This document shows positions 56,658 through 64,000 of a DNA stretch of 64,000 nt, piece by piece. The translations under genes and the position numbers were made by a program. This DNA comes from Seohaeicola zhoushanensis (GTDB taxonomy: Bacteria > Pseudomonadota > Alphaproteobacteria > Rhodobacterales > Rhodobacteraceae), in NCBI RefSeq assembly GCF_014656415.1, contig NZ_BNCJ01000010.1:1-64000 (forward strand). Reading direction: 5' to 3'. Within the stretch, counting starts at the first letter, position 1, and every line of letters starts with the position of its first letter. Below the pieces are notes generated by a model, which was not told the origin of the DNA, made no database searches, and saw nothing but the letters and a program-made list of their open reading frames with translations.

Positions 56658-57653
56658 ATGAAAGCCTTGCTCAGCACCGCCCCGGGCGGTCCCGAAACGC
56701 TGCAACTGACCGAGATGGAGACGCCAAGCCCCGGCAAGGGCCAGGTGCTGATCCGCGTGCATGCCACCGGGGTCAACTTCCCCGACACCCTGATGATCCG
56801 CGACCTCTACCAGTTCAAGCCGCAGCGCCCCTATGCCCCCGGCGGCGAGATCGCGGGCGAAGTGCAGGCCGTTGGCGAAGGCGTGAGCAACGTAAAGGTA
56901 GGCGACCGCGTGCTGGCGCTCACCGGCCACGGCGGCTTTGCCACCCATACGATCGCCGATGCCGCCCGCATCGTGCCGATCCCCGACGCGATGCCCTTCG
57001 AGGACGCGGCCTGCTTCATCTTCACCTATGGCACCTCGCACCACGCACTGAAGGACCGCGCGCACCTCAAGGCGGGCGAGTCGCTGCTGATCCTCGGCGC
57101 CGCCGGCGGTGTCGGCGCCGCGGCCATCGAACTCGGCAAGGCCGCCGGCGCCCGGGTCATCGCGGCGGTCTCCTCGCAGGACAAGGCGGATTTCTGCAAG
57201 GAAATCGGCGCGGACGATACCCTGATCTACCCCCGCGAACTCGACCGCGACGGGCAAAAGGCCTTCTCGGCCCAGATCAAGGAGATCGCCGGCCCCGAGG
57301 GCGTCAACGTCGTCTATGACGCGGTGGGCGGCAACTACGCCGAACCGGCAGTCCGCGCGCTCGCCTGGGAGGGCCGCTTCCTCGTGGTCGGTTTCCCCGC
57401 CGGAATCCCCTCGATCCCGCTCAACCTCACCCTGCTCAAGGGCTGCCAGATCGTCGGCGTCTTCTGGGGCGACTCCACCCGGCGCGATCCCAAGGGTCAC
57501 GCGCAGAACGTCGCCGAACTCTTTGAAATGTACAAGAAAGGCCAGATCAAGCCGCGCATCTCCGCGCGCTTCCCGCTGGAGCGCGCGGCCGAGGCCCTGG
57601 TGATGATGCAGGACCGCAAGGTCCTGGGCAAGGTCGTGGTGACGATGGACTAA
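56658..57653 (+). CDS. NADPH:quinone oxidoreductase family protein (MDR)
   Basis: A 331-residue medium-chain dehydrogenase/reductase without zinc ligands. The substrate domain has HATGVNFPDTLMIRDLY near residue 35 and YAPGGEIAGEVQAVG near 63. The Rossmann loop LLILGAAGGVGAAAIELGKA lies near 145-165, and VVYDAVGGN near 220. Such enzymes reduce quinones or enoyl thioesters with NADPH. It is divergent from the acyl-CoA dehydrogenase operon, GGGAG precedes the ATG, and the stop overlaps the convergent histidine-phosphatase gene by four bases. An enoyl-CoA reductase role would fit the cluster. Confidence 0.87.
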   Translation: MKALLSTAPGGPETLQLTEMETPSPGKGQVLIRVHATGVNFPDTLMIRDLYQFKPQRPYAPGGEIAGEVQAVGEGVSNVKVGDRVLALTGHGGFATHTIADAARIVPIPDAMPFEDAACFIFTYGTSHHALKDRAHLKAGESLLILGAAGGVGAAAIELGKAAGARVIAAVSSQDKADFCKEIGADDTLIYPRELDRDGQKAFSAQIKEIAGPEGVNVVYDAVGGNYAEPAVRALAWEGRFLVVGFPAGIPSIPLNLTLLKGCQIVGVFWGDSTRRDPKGHAQNVAELFEMYKKGQIKPRISARFPLERAAEALVMMQDRKVLGKVVVTMD

Positions 57654-58306
57654 AGCAGGTGCGCGCAGTCGTTGAAGCTCTTGGCCCACATGGTCTCGCC
57701 CTGGATCACGATCCGGCTGATCGAGCCATTCTCGGCGCCGTTGAAGTGGAACGCCTGCGCCCCGCTCGCAATCGCCATCGCCGCGCCGATGACGCCGCCA
57801 TGCACCACGACGGCCACCCGCTGGTCGGCATGACGCGCGGCGATGTTCAGCAGGCCGCGCCGCACCCGTTCATGCAGGATCGCGGTGGTCTCGGCATTGG
57901 GGATATGGCCCCATTCCTGTTCCTCCAGCGCCCGCTTGATCTCGGGCGCACCCTCGGCGGCCTTGATGCGATACGACCCGTCATCCCAGTCGCCCAGCCG
58001 CACCTCTCGCAGATCAGCCTCGACAACCGGCACCAGCCCCAGGTGCGCCGCCAGCGGCGCGGCGGTCTGATGCGTGCGCCGCAGCGTGGTGACATAGATC
58101 GCGGCAAGCGTCTCGCCCTTCAGCCGCTCGCCCACGCGCACGGCCTGCTCCTCGCCCTCGGGGTGCAGCGCCGGGTCGCCGTGCCCGTCGACCATCGGAA
58201 AGCTGACCCCCGGCCGCGCCGCCTCGGTGCGGCCATGCCGGATCAGCAGCAGATCGGCCGCGCCGGGCGGCGGGGCATATTTGGTCTGGTGGTATTCGCG
58301 ACTCAT
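57650..58306 (-). CDS. Histidine phosphatase family protein
   Basis: A 218-residue phosphoglycerate-mutase-like protein. LLLIRHGRTEAARPG (near residue 20) carries the catalytic RHG. TLRRTHQTAAPLAAHL lies near 78, the acid residue in LREVRLGDWDDG near 104, and the second catalytic His in VAVVVHGGVIGAAMA near 165. All key residues are present, unlike the other family member in this window. Unknown phospho-ester substrate. It converges on the quinone-oxidoreductase gene with a four-base overlap. Confidence 0.87.
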   Translation of the reverse strand: MSREYHQTKYAPPPGAADLLLIRHGRTEAARPGVSFPMVDGHGDPALHPEGEEQAVRVGERLKGETLAAIYVTTLRRTHQTAAPLAAHLGLVPVVEADLREVRLGDWDDGSYRIKAAEGAPEIKRALEEQEWGHIPNAETTAILHERVRRGLLNIAARHADQRVAVVVHGGVIGAAMAIASGAQAFHFNGAENGSISRIVIQGETMWAKSFNDCAHLL

Positions 58307-58425
58307 GCAGTTGGGCCTTCCCTCGGTGATCTCGCCACCGGTCCTAGCGGGAATGCGCCTCGGATGACAACATCCCGCAGAGGCCCGCCCCATCACCCCG
58401 CGCCCGACCCGCTGAAAGGAACCCC

Positions 58426-59427
58426 ATGACCAACCGCCAGATAACCATCGCCGAACTGCCCAAGGGCGCCCTGACCCCCGCCAACTTCGCCCTGCGCGAA
58501 ACCGAGATGCCACAACCCGCCGAAGGCGAGGTGCTGCTGCGCACCATCCTGATGAGCATCGACGCCGCCAACCGCAGTTGGATGCAGGGCGCGACCTACC
58601 GCGACGCGGTCAACGCCGGCGATGCCATGCCCACCTATGCCCTCTGCGAGGTGGTCGAGAGCCGCAGCCCGCGTCTCGCCAAGGGTGATATCGTCGCCGT
58701 CGAGTCGACCTGGTCCGACTTCGTCACCCGCCCGGCGCACAAGTGCCAGAAGATGCCCGACGTGCGCCCGCTCTCGCACCTGATGTCGGTCTATGGCATC
58801 GCAGGCAAGACCGCCTTCCATGGCCTCATCAGCGTCGGACGCCCCGTGACCGGCGAAACCGTGCTGGTCTCGGCGGCCGCCGGCTCGGTCGGCAGTATCG
58901 TCGGCCAGATCGCCAAGGCGCTTGGCTGCCGCGTGGTCGGCATCGCCGGCGGCGCCGAGAAATGCGCCTGGGTGATCAGCGAACTCGGCTTCGACGCCTG
59001 TGTCGATTACCGCGAGCCGGGCCTCGGCAAGGCGCTGCGCGCCGCCTGCCCCGATGGCGTCGACGTCTATTTCGACAATGTCGGCGGCAGCGTGCTCGAA
59101 GCCGCGCTCTTCGCCATGAACACCCGTGGCCGCGTGGTCTGCTGCGGCGCCGTCAGCCAATACGACTCGACCGCCCCCACCGGCCCGCGCAACCTGCCCG
59201 GCCTCGTGGTGGTCAAGCGCCTGCGCATGGAGGGCTTCATCGTGATGGACTTCGCCCAGGACGACGCCAAGGCGCTCAAGGCGCTGCAAACCTGGGTCGC
59301 AAAGGGCCAGATCAAGGTCTTCGAGGATGTGGTCGAGGGGCTGGAAAACGCCCCCGCCGCGCTGATCGGCCTGCTGGCCGGCGAGAACCGGGGCAAGCGC
59401 ATGGTGCGCGTCGGCCCCGACGCATGA
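58426..59427 (+). CDS. NADP-dependent oxidoreductase, zinc-independent MDR (PTGR/curcumin-reductase type)
   Basis: A 333-residue MDR. It opens with TIAELPKGALTPANFALRE, has the NADP-binding LVSAAAGSVGSIVGQIAKAL near residue 145-165, CRVVGIAGGAEKCAWV near 168, and the DVYFDNVGGSVLEAAL segment near 210. The family reduces the double bond of enones and enals. It is followed by a MaoC dehydratase gene after 23 bases, with a possible coupled start in between. Reduction of an unsaturated CoA ester or aldehyde in the acyl-CoA pathway is the likely job. Confidence 0.88.
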   Translation: MTNRQITIAELPKGALTPANFALRETEMPQPAEGEVLLRTILMSIDAANRSWMQGATYRDAVNAGDAMPTYALCEVVESRSPRLAKGDIVAVESTWSDFVTRPAHKCQKMPDVRPLSHLMSVYGIAGKTAFHGLISVGRPVTGETVLVSAAAGSVGSIVGQIAKALGCRVVGIAGGAEKCAWVISELGFDACVDYREPGLGKALRAACPDGVDVYFDNVGGSVLEAALFAMNTRGRVVCCGAVSQYDSTAPTGPRNLPGLVVVKRLRMEGFIVMDFAQDDAKALKALQTWVAKGQIKVFEDVVEGLENAPAALIGLLAGENRGKRMVRVGPDA

Positions 59428-59450
59428 GACAAACAGGAAGCGAGGAACAC

Positions 59451-59924
59451 ATGGCCGCCATAGATAACGCACTGGCCGACCTTCAGGCCGCCATCGGCAC
59501 CGAAGTCGGCGTCGCGAACTGGATCACGGTCGACCAGAAGATGATCGACACCTTTGCCGAGGTGACCCACGACGATCAATGGATCCACGTCGACCCCGAA
59601 CGCGCCGCCCGGGAAACGCCCTTCGGCGGCACCATCGCGCATGGCTTCCTCACCCTCTCGCTCGCCAGCCGTTTTGCCTATGACTGCTTCCCGGTGCTTC
59701 CGGGCCAGGTCATGGGCATCAACTACGGTTTCAACAAATTGCGCTTTCTTTCTCCGGTGAAAGCCGGTGCGCGGGTGCGCGGCCGTTTCGTCCTCCAGGA
59801 GGTGACAAAGCGCAATGCGACCGACCTTTTGCGAACCAACGTCATGACAATTGAAATCGAAGGCCAGGAAACCCCAGCCCTGGTTGCTGAATGGCTGGGC
59901 CTCGCGGTCTTCGAGAAGGGCTGA
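59451..59924 (+). CDS. MaoC family dehydratase
   Basis: A 157-residue single-hotdog protein of the MaoC/(R)-specific enoyl-CoA hydratase family. The hydratase motif FAEVTHDDQWIHVDPERA lies near residue 37-54, with Asp and His as the catalytic pair. GGTIAHGFLTLSLAS lies near 60-75. It hydrates enoyl-CoA to (3R)-hydroxyacyl-CoA, the configuration used by MFE-2-type SDRs such as the one at 53265-54191. AGGAAGCGAGGA precedes the ATG at 59451. An in-frame ATG at 59424 overlapping the previous stop is the alternative start. Confidence 0.9.
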   Translation: MAAIDNALADLQAAIGTEVGVANWITVDQKMIDTFAEVTHDDQWIHVDPERAARETPFGGTIAHGFLTLSLASRFAYDCFPVLPGQVMGINYGFNKLRFLSPVKAGARVRGRFVLQEVTKRNATDLLRTNVMTIEIEGQETPALVAEWLGLAVFEKG

Positions 59925-60083
59925 ATCTCCCGTCAAACACATGCATTTTCTGGACAAAACGCGTGTCGCCGGCTAGACCTTGGCGACACTCGGAGATTTG
60001 TTCATGCCCGCTACCTGCCTTGCAAGTCGCATCGCATCGGATGCCATCACGTCTGAGGTTCGAAAACGGAAAGGCTCACCGTG

Positions 60084-60839
60084 ATGAGCCTGCGAAATTA
60101 TCTTCAATTCCTTGCCAATGCGCCGACGCTTGAAGACCTCTGGTCGGCACATACCCAGAAGATGGCCGAATACGGATTCGACCGGCTGATCTACGGCTTC
60201 ACCCGGTTCCGCACCCAGAATTCCCTCGGCGATCCCGAGGATTTCATCATCCTCTCCAACCACACCCCGGAATACGTCGATACCTTTGTTCACGGGGGGC
60301 TTTATGCCCATGCGCCGATGCTCCGCTGGGCGCTCGAGAACGAGGGCGCCGGCAGCTGGCGGCAGATCGCCCAGCGGTTCGACCGTGGCAACCTCAGCCC
60401 CGAAGAGCTCAAGGTGATCGAGTTCAACCTGCGCATGAAGGTCTCCGCCGGCTATACCATCAGCTTCAAGTCGGTCTCGGCCCGCGCCAAGGGCGCGATC
60501 TCCCTCGCGGCGCGCGACGGAATGCTCCAGGACGAGGTGGACGCGGTCTGGGAGGAACACGGGCGCGACATCCACCTGATGAACAACATCGCACACCTCA
60601 AGATCCTCACCCTGCCCTATTCGCCCCCGAACCGGGGCCTCACCCGTCGCCAGCGCGAGGCGCTGGAGTGGGTCGGCGACGGCAAGACGACGCAGGACAT
60701 CGCGATTCTCATGGGGCTGACCGCTGCGACGGTCGAAAAGCACCTTCGACTCGCGCGCGAATCGCTTTCGGTCGAAACCACGGCGCAAGCAGTGCTGAAG
60801 GCGGCCCTGCACAACCAGATGTTCGTCCTCGAAGCCTGA
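60084..60839 (+). CDS. LuxR family regulator with autoinducer-binding domain (LuxR solo)
   Basis: A 251-residue regulator. The N-terminal autoinducer-binding domain covers about residues 15-165 and a GerE helix-turn-helix about 185-245 (LTRRQREALEWVGDGKTTQD, MGLTAATVEKHLRLAR). No luxI-type synthase gene is in the window, so it is a solo. In the ligand pocket the canonical Asp-Pro pair reads Ala77-Pro78 (LYAHAPMLRW), so the Asp that normally holds the acyl-homoserine lactone amide is missing. It may sense a different ligand. GTG at 60081, with GGAAAGG six bases before, is an alternative start. It is separate from the MaoC gene by about 155 bases. Confidence 0.88.
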   Translation: MSLRNYLQFLANAPTLEDLWSAHTQKMAEYGFDRLIYGFTRFRTQNSLGDPEDFIILSNHTPEYVDTFVHGGLYAHAPMLRWALENEGAGSWRQIAQRFDRGNLSPEELKVIEFNLRMKVSAGYTISFKSVSARAKGAISLAARDGMLQDEVDAVWEEHGRDIHLMNNIAHLKILTLPYSPPNRGLTRRQREALEWVGDGKTTQDIAILMGLTAATVEKHLRLARESLSVETTAQAVLKAALHNQMFVLEA

Positions 60840-61277
60840 CCGACCTGAAAAAAATGGAATTCTTTGCGTAATTTTACTTCGAGTTACGTTGGGTAAGGAA
60901 TCCATTACTTTCGTCTGGGCGGAATCCAGCGCAATCTGAATATGTTCCGTGAGTGGTGGCTTTGGCCTTGGGACACCGGGAAAAGAACCTTGATATTGCA
61001 GGGCTCTCTGACCTGTCCGGCCCGAACGCGTATTGATCCGCGCCAGGGCCGGAACCAATAAGCGGACCTGATCCATCCCCAATAGATACAGGCCGTTCCT
61101 TAACCGGAGCCGGGCGTCCCGCCCCGGCTCCGGCCCTTCCCCGCGGATGTTCATATGATCTCGGCACCCGGTTTCGGGCATGGACGGCGACCGTAATCCG
61201 CACCAACTCGCGATTTCCACTTTGCGGATCGCGCGCTCCAAGGCACCCTCATTGCGTCAACCGTGAGGAGACCTGCC
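60840..61277. other. Intergenic region between LuxR solo and amine oxidase gene
   Basis: About 440 bases with no supported gene. The first 80 bases are AT-rich. An 11-base perfect inverted repeat, CCGGAGCCGGG (61104-61114) and CCCGGCTCCGG (61123-61133), around an eight-base loop, forms a strong stem without a T-run. It may be a factor-dependent terminator or a regulatory hairpin for the downstream oxidase gene. Confidence 0.45.
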
Positions 61278-62510
61278 ATGAGCGACGTGGACGTGGTTGT
61301 CATCGGGGCAGGCGCCGCCGGCCTCGGCGCGGCAAGGCAATTGATGGCCGCCGGCAGGACCTTCAAGGTCGTCGAGGCGATGAACCGCATCGGCGGCCGC
61401 GCCTGGACCACCTCCACAGACTTTGGCGTGCCCTTCGACATCGGCTGCGCCTGGCTCCACGCCGCCGACCGCAACCCCTTCTACCCCGAGGCCCAGGCCG
61501 CCGGCTGGACCCTGTTCCACCACGACATGGGCCTCGACCACCTCTACTATGGCGACCGCAAGGCCGATGCCGCCGACCTTGCCGCCATCTCGGCCGCCGA
61601 CGCCGAGTTGCAACGCCTGATCGAAGCCCATGACGGCGCCAACGACCGCCTCTCCTCGCTGCTCGCCAAGGGCCACGCCCTGCGCGCCGCCGCCACCTTC
61701 TCTGGCCCCATGGACTTCGGCCAGGACGATGACGAGATCTCCATCGCCGACTTCCGCGCCGCCGCCGACCTCGACCCCAACTACTTCACCAAGGAGGGCT
61801 TCGGCGCTCTGGTCGCCCGCTTCGGCGCCGACGTCCCGGTCGAGCTCGCCACCCTGGTGCGCGAAATCGACTGGTCCGGCTCCGGCGTCGCCGTCGAAAC
61901 CACACGCGGCACCCTCCGCGCCCGCGCCGCCATCGTCACCGTCTCCACCGGAGTGCTGGCCTTCGAGGACATCCGCTTCCGCCCGCATCTCCCCGAGGCC
62001 CATACCGAGGCGATCTTCGACCTCCCCATGGGCCTGCTCACCAAGATCCCGGTCGAGATCCGCGGCGACCGCCTCGGCCTCTCCCCCTTCGACGACCTGC
62101 TGATCGAGCGCCACGCCCGCCACGACGTCTTCTTCCTCTGCTTCCCGTTCGACCTCGACCTGATGGTCGGCTTCGTCGGCGGCGACTTCGCCTGGGAGAT
62201 CGAGGCCGCCGGCCAGGATGCCGCCGTCGACTTCGTCACCGACCGCCTCGTCGACGTTTTCGGCAGCAACCTGCGCCCCCGCATCGGCCGCTCGCTGATG
62301 ACCAACTGGGGCGGCGAACGCCTCACCCGCGGCGCCTATGCCGCCGCCCGCCCCGGCAAGGCCGCCGCGCGCCAGACCCTCGCCCAGCCGGTGGGCGACC
62401 GCATCTGGTTCGCCGGCGAGGCCCTGGCCGGCCCGCTGATCCAGACCGCCGGCGGGGCCCGCCTCTCGGGCGAGGCCGCCGCGCGCGAGGTCATCGCCCA
62501 ACTCGGCTGA
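61278..62510 (+). CDS. Flavin-containing amine oxidase family protein
   Basis: A 410-residue flavoenzyme of the amine oxidase/monoamine oxidase superfamily. The dinucleotide-binding VVVIGAGAAGLGAARQL is at the N terminus. The second FAD motif RIGGRAWTT lies near residue 43, GCAWLHAADRNPF near 60, and the C-terminal FAD motif IWFAGEALAGP near 380. No signal peptide, so cytoplasmic. Substrates of the family include mono-, di- and polyamines. It stands alone on the plus strand and converges on tsf. ATG preceded by GAGGAG. Confidence 0.88.
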   Translation: MSDVDVVVIGAGAAGLGAARQLMAAGRTFKVVEAMNRIGGRAWTTSTDFGVPFDIGCAWLHAADRNPFYPEAQAAGWTLFHHDMGLDHLYYGDRKADAADLAAISAADAELQRLIEAHDGANDRLSSLLAKGHALRAAATFSGPMDFGQDDDEISIADFRAAADLDPNYFTKEGFGALVARFGADVPVELATLVREIDWSGSGVAVETTRGTLRARAAIVTVSTGVLAFEDIRFRPHLPEAHTEAIFDLPMGLLTKIPVEIRGDRLGLSPFDDLLIERHARHDVFFLCFPFDLDLMVGFVGGDFAWEIEAAGQDAAVDFVTDRLVDVFGSNLRPRIGRSLMTNWGGERLTRGAYAAARPGKAAARQTLAQPVGDRIWFAGEALAGPLIQTAGGARLSGEAAAREVIAQLG

Positions 62511-62512
62511 GC

Positions 62513-62549
62513 CAAAAGAAAAGGGGCGCAGCCCAACGGCCACGCCCCT
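62513..62549 (-). terminator. Rho-independent terminator of tsf
   Basis: On the minus strand, AGGGGCG pairs with CGCCCCT around a 14-base loop and is followed by TTTTCTTTT. It lies 23 bases after the tsf stop. It also lies at the end of the convergent amine oxidase gene, but the T-run serves only the tsf direction. Confidence 0.8.
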
Positions 62550-62571
62550 CGTCCCTCGTTATGTCGGGCGA

Positions 62572-63477
62572 TCAGCCCTTGGCAGCCTTGGCAACCTCGG
62601 CGGCAAAGTCTTCCTTCACCACTTCGATGCCCTCGCCAACCTCGAACCGGACGAAACCGGTGATGGTGGCGCCGTTCTGGGCGGCAGCCTGGCCGACGGT
62701 CTGCTTGTCGGCCGAAACGACGAACTGCTGGTCCAGCAGCGAAACGTCGGCGACGAACTTCTTCATCCGGCCGGGGATGATGTTGTTGTGGATCACCTGC
62801 TCCGGCTTCGGCTTGTCCGAGGCGGCGTTCTCTTCCAGCGCCTTGGCGGTCTGGATTTCCAGCTCTTTCGCCATGATCGCCGGGTCGAGTTCCGACTCGT
62901 TCAGGGCCTGCGGGCGCGGGTCGGCAGCGGCGATGTGCATCGCAACCTGACGGCCGAAATCTTCCGAACCACCGTCCATGGCAACCAGGACGCCGATCTT
63001 GCCCATGCCGGGCGCAACCGAGTTGTGGACATACGAGAAGACGTTGCCGCCGGTCAGCTTCGCCATGCGGCGCAGGGTCATGTTCTCGCCGATGGTCGCG
63101 ATCGCCTCGGTGACGGTTTCCTCGACGGTCTTGCCGTTCACGGATGCCGCCTTCAGCGCGTCCAGGTCATCCACGTTGACGGCGGCAGCGGCAATCGCGC
63201 CAACCATCTTCTGGAAGTCCTCGTTCTTGCCGACGAAGTCGGTTTCCGAGTTCAGCTCGATCGCAACGCCCTTGCCACCTTCAACGACGACGGCCACCAG
63301 GCCCTCGGCGGCGGTGCGGCCGGCTTTCTTGGCGGCCTTGGCAAGGCCCTTGGTGCGCAGCCAGTCAACGGCGGCTTCCATGTCGCCGTCGCTTTCGGTC
63401 AGCGCCTTCTTGACGTCCATCATGCCTGCGCCGGTCGCTTCGCGCAGTTCCTTGATCATGGATGCAGTGACTGCCAT
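62572..63477 (-). CDS. tsf: Elongation factor Ts
   Basis: Nucleotide exchange factor for EF-Tu in translation. The 301-residue protein opens with [24 protein letters not shown] (UBA-like domain), then the [14 protein letters not shown] signature (TDF insert region that contacts EF-Tu) near residue 80. The paired core domains extend to about 295 and the sequence ends [11 protein letters not shown]. It follows rpsB by 78 bases containing a hairpin, the conserved bacterial order. Highly expressed housekeeping gene. Confidence 0.97.
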   Translation of the reverse strand: MAVTASMIKELREATGAGMMDVKKALTESDGDMEAAVDWLRTKGLAKAAKKAGRTAAEGLVAVVVEGGKGVAIELNSETDFVGKNEDFQKMVGAIAAAAVNVDDLDALKAASVNGKTVEETVTEAIATIGENMTLRRMAKLTGGNVFSYVHNSVAPGMGKIGVLVAMDGGSEDFGRQVAMHIAAADPRPQALNESELDPAIMAKELEIQTAKALEENAASDKPKPEQVIHNNIIPGRMKKFVADVSLLDQQFVVSADKQTVGQAAAQNGATITGFVRFEVGEGIEVVKEDFAAEVAKAAKG

Positions 63478-63506
63478 GTCTGGCTCTCCTCAAATCTTGC
63501 GGGTCT

Positions 63507-63527
63507 GGGGCAGGTCTACCCTGCCCC
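63507..63527. other. Hairpin in the rpsB-tsf gap
   Basis: GGGGCAGG and CCTGCCCC form a perfect eight-base stem around a five-base loop, without a T-run. The rpsB-tsf gap often holds such an element, which may tune tsf expression relative to rpsB. Confidence 0.6.
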
Positions 63528-63555
63528 ATGTGTCAGTCTGGTGACGCAAAGCCGA

Positions 63556-64000
63556 TCAGGCTTCGGCGCCTTCCTCGGTCTCTTCGAGGGCATCCTCGGT
63601 CGGGGCGACTTCCATCGCGCCGATGTCGACACCTGCGGCACCGAGCTGTGCGCTCATGCCGTCGAGGGCCGCGCGGGCTGCGAGGTCGCAATAGAGGGCG
63701 ATGGCGCGGGCCGCGTCATCGTTGCCGGGGATGATGTAGTCGATGCCATCGGGCGAGCAGTTGGTGTCGACAACGGCGACAACCGGGATGCCCAGCTTGT
63801 TGGCTTCCGAGATCGCCAGCTGTTCTTTCTTCACGTCGATGACGAACAGAAGGTCGGGCACGCCACCCATTTCGCGGATACCGCCGAGCGAAGCCTGCAG
63901 CTTGGCCTGGTCGCGTTCCATGCCCAGGCGTTCCTTCTTGGTCAGCCCTTCGAAACCGGCTTCCATCTGCTCGTCGATCGACTTCAGACGGCTGATCGAC
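63556..64000 (-). CDS. rpsB: 30S ribosomal protein S2, 5' end beyond the window
   Basis: The C-terminal 147 or so codons of ribosomal protein S2, a small-subunit protein of about 250 residues. Recognisable are [36 protein letters not shown], the [19 protein letters not shown] segment and [15 protein letters not shown]. The tail is acidic ([12 protein letters not shown]), as in alphaproteobacteria. The reading frame runs off the right edge, so the true start lies outside. tsf follows in the same direction. Confidence 0.95.
   Translation of the reverse strand, partial: SISRLKSIDEQMEAGFEGLTKKERLGMERDQAKLQASLGGIREMGGVPDLLFVIDVKKEQLAISEANKLGIPVVAVVDTNCSPDGIDYIIPGNDDAARAIALYCDLAARAALDGMSAQLGAAGVDIGAMEVAPTEDALEETEEGAEA

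Noticed and set aside
60874-61206. Possible 110-residue protein on the minus strand between the LuxR and amine oxidase genes
   Set aside because: No ribosome site, no motif, mixed composition, and a strong hairpin lies within it.

Overview
The window is chromosomal DNA from a GC-rich alphaproteobacterium, most likely a marine Rhodobacteraceae (Roseobacter-type) species. This is inferred from the gene neighbourhoods (SPOR lipoprotein-dacC-tmk-holB-tatD-MBL; hutCF/hutIHGU with a HutF-type pathway; rpsB-tsf), the strong codon GC bias and many ATGA/TGATG gene overlaps. No rRNA, CRISPR array, intact insertion sequence or prophage was seen. One tRNA (Ser, anticodon TGA) is present.

Layout. 1-1.9 kb: a visibly less GC-rich stretch with an L,D-transpeptidase and a small lipoprotein, ending at the 3' end of tRNA-Ser. 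2.2-8.9 kb: housekeeping cluster (SPOR lipoprotein, D,D-carboxypeptidase, thymidylate kinase, DNA polymerase III delta', TatD nuclease, metallo-hydrolase, AEC permease). 9.1-12.3 kb: an overlapping operon of a FAD-linked lactone-oxidase-like enzyme and three uncharacterised membrane or anchored proteins. 12.3-15.3 kb: RluE-like pseudouridine synthase, HNH nuclease and a secreted caspase-fold protein with a peptidoglycan-binding domain. 15.4-17.9 kb: arginine/ornithine catabolism (arginase, a broken ornithine cyclodeaminase and a divergent Lrp regulator). 17.9-25.2 kb: complete histidine utilisation regulon (hutC, hutF, hutI, hutH, hutG, hutU). 25.3-28.4 kb: a trans-sulfuration PLP enzyme, a PhoR-like kinase and a LysR regulator divergent from glutaryl-CoA dehydrogenase.

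29-60 kb is a large acyl-CoA catabolic supercluster in four transcription blocks: a plus block (acyl-CoA ligase, 3-hydroxyacyl-CoA dehydrogenase, enoyl-CoA hydratase, ACAD10/11-like dehydrogenase, two SDRs); a minus block (enoyl-CoA hydratase, serine hydrolase, acetoacetyl-CoA synthetase, TesB thioesterase, amidohydrolase); a short plus block of probable glutathione chemistry (GST, atypical SDR, 2-hydroxychromene-2-carboxylate isomerase); and a long minus block (two adjacent acyl-CoA dehydrogenases, SDR, thiolase, histidine phosphatase, APH-type kinase, then a Liv-type ABC importer). Two zinc-independent MDR reductases, a MaoC dehydratase and a LuxR solo follow. The likely logic is import of a carboxylic acid, CoA activation, beta-oxidation and, by analogy to LvaA/LvaC and ACAD10/11, possibly phosphorylation-dependent removal of a 4-hydroxyl group. 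The substrate cannot be read from sequence.

61-64 kb: a flavin amine oxidase, then tsf and the 3' part of rpsB. The most notable observations are the separate APH kinase and ACAD11-like genes in one cluster, the deletion-frameshifted ornithine cyclodeaminase, three enzymes or regulators with altered key residues (LivF Walker A, an SDR lacking its Tyr, a LuxR lacking its Asp), a leader ORF coupled to the acyl-CoA ligase, a palindrome covering the start codon of a LysR gene, and a 25-bp perfect nested inverted repeat.
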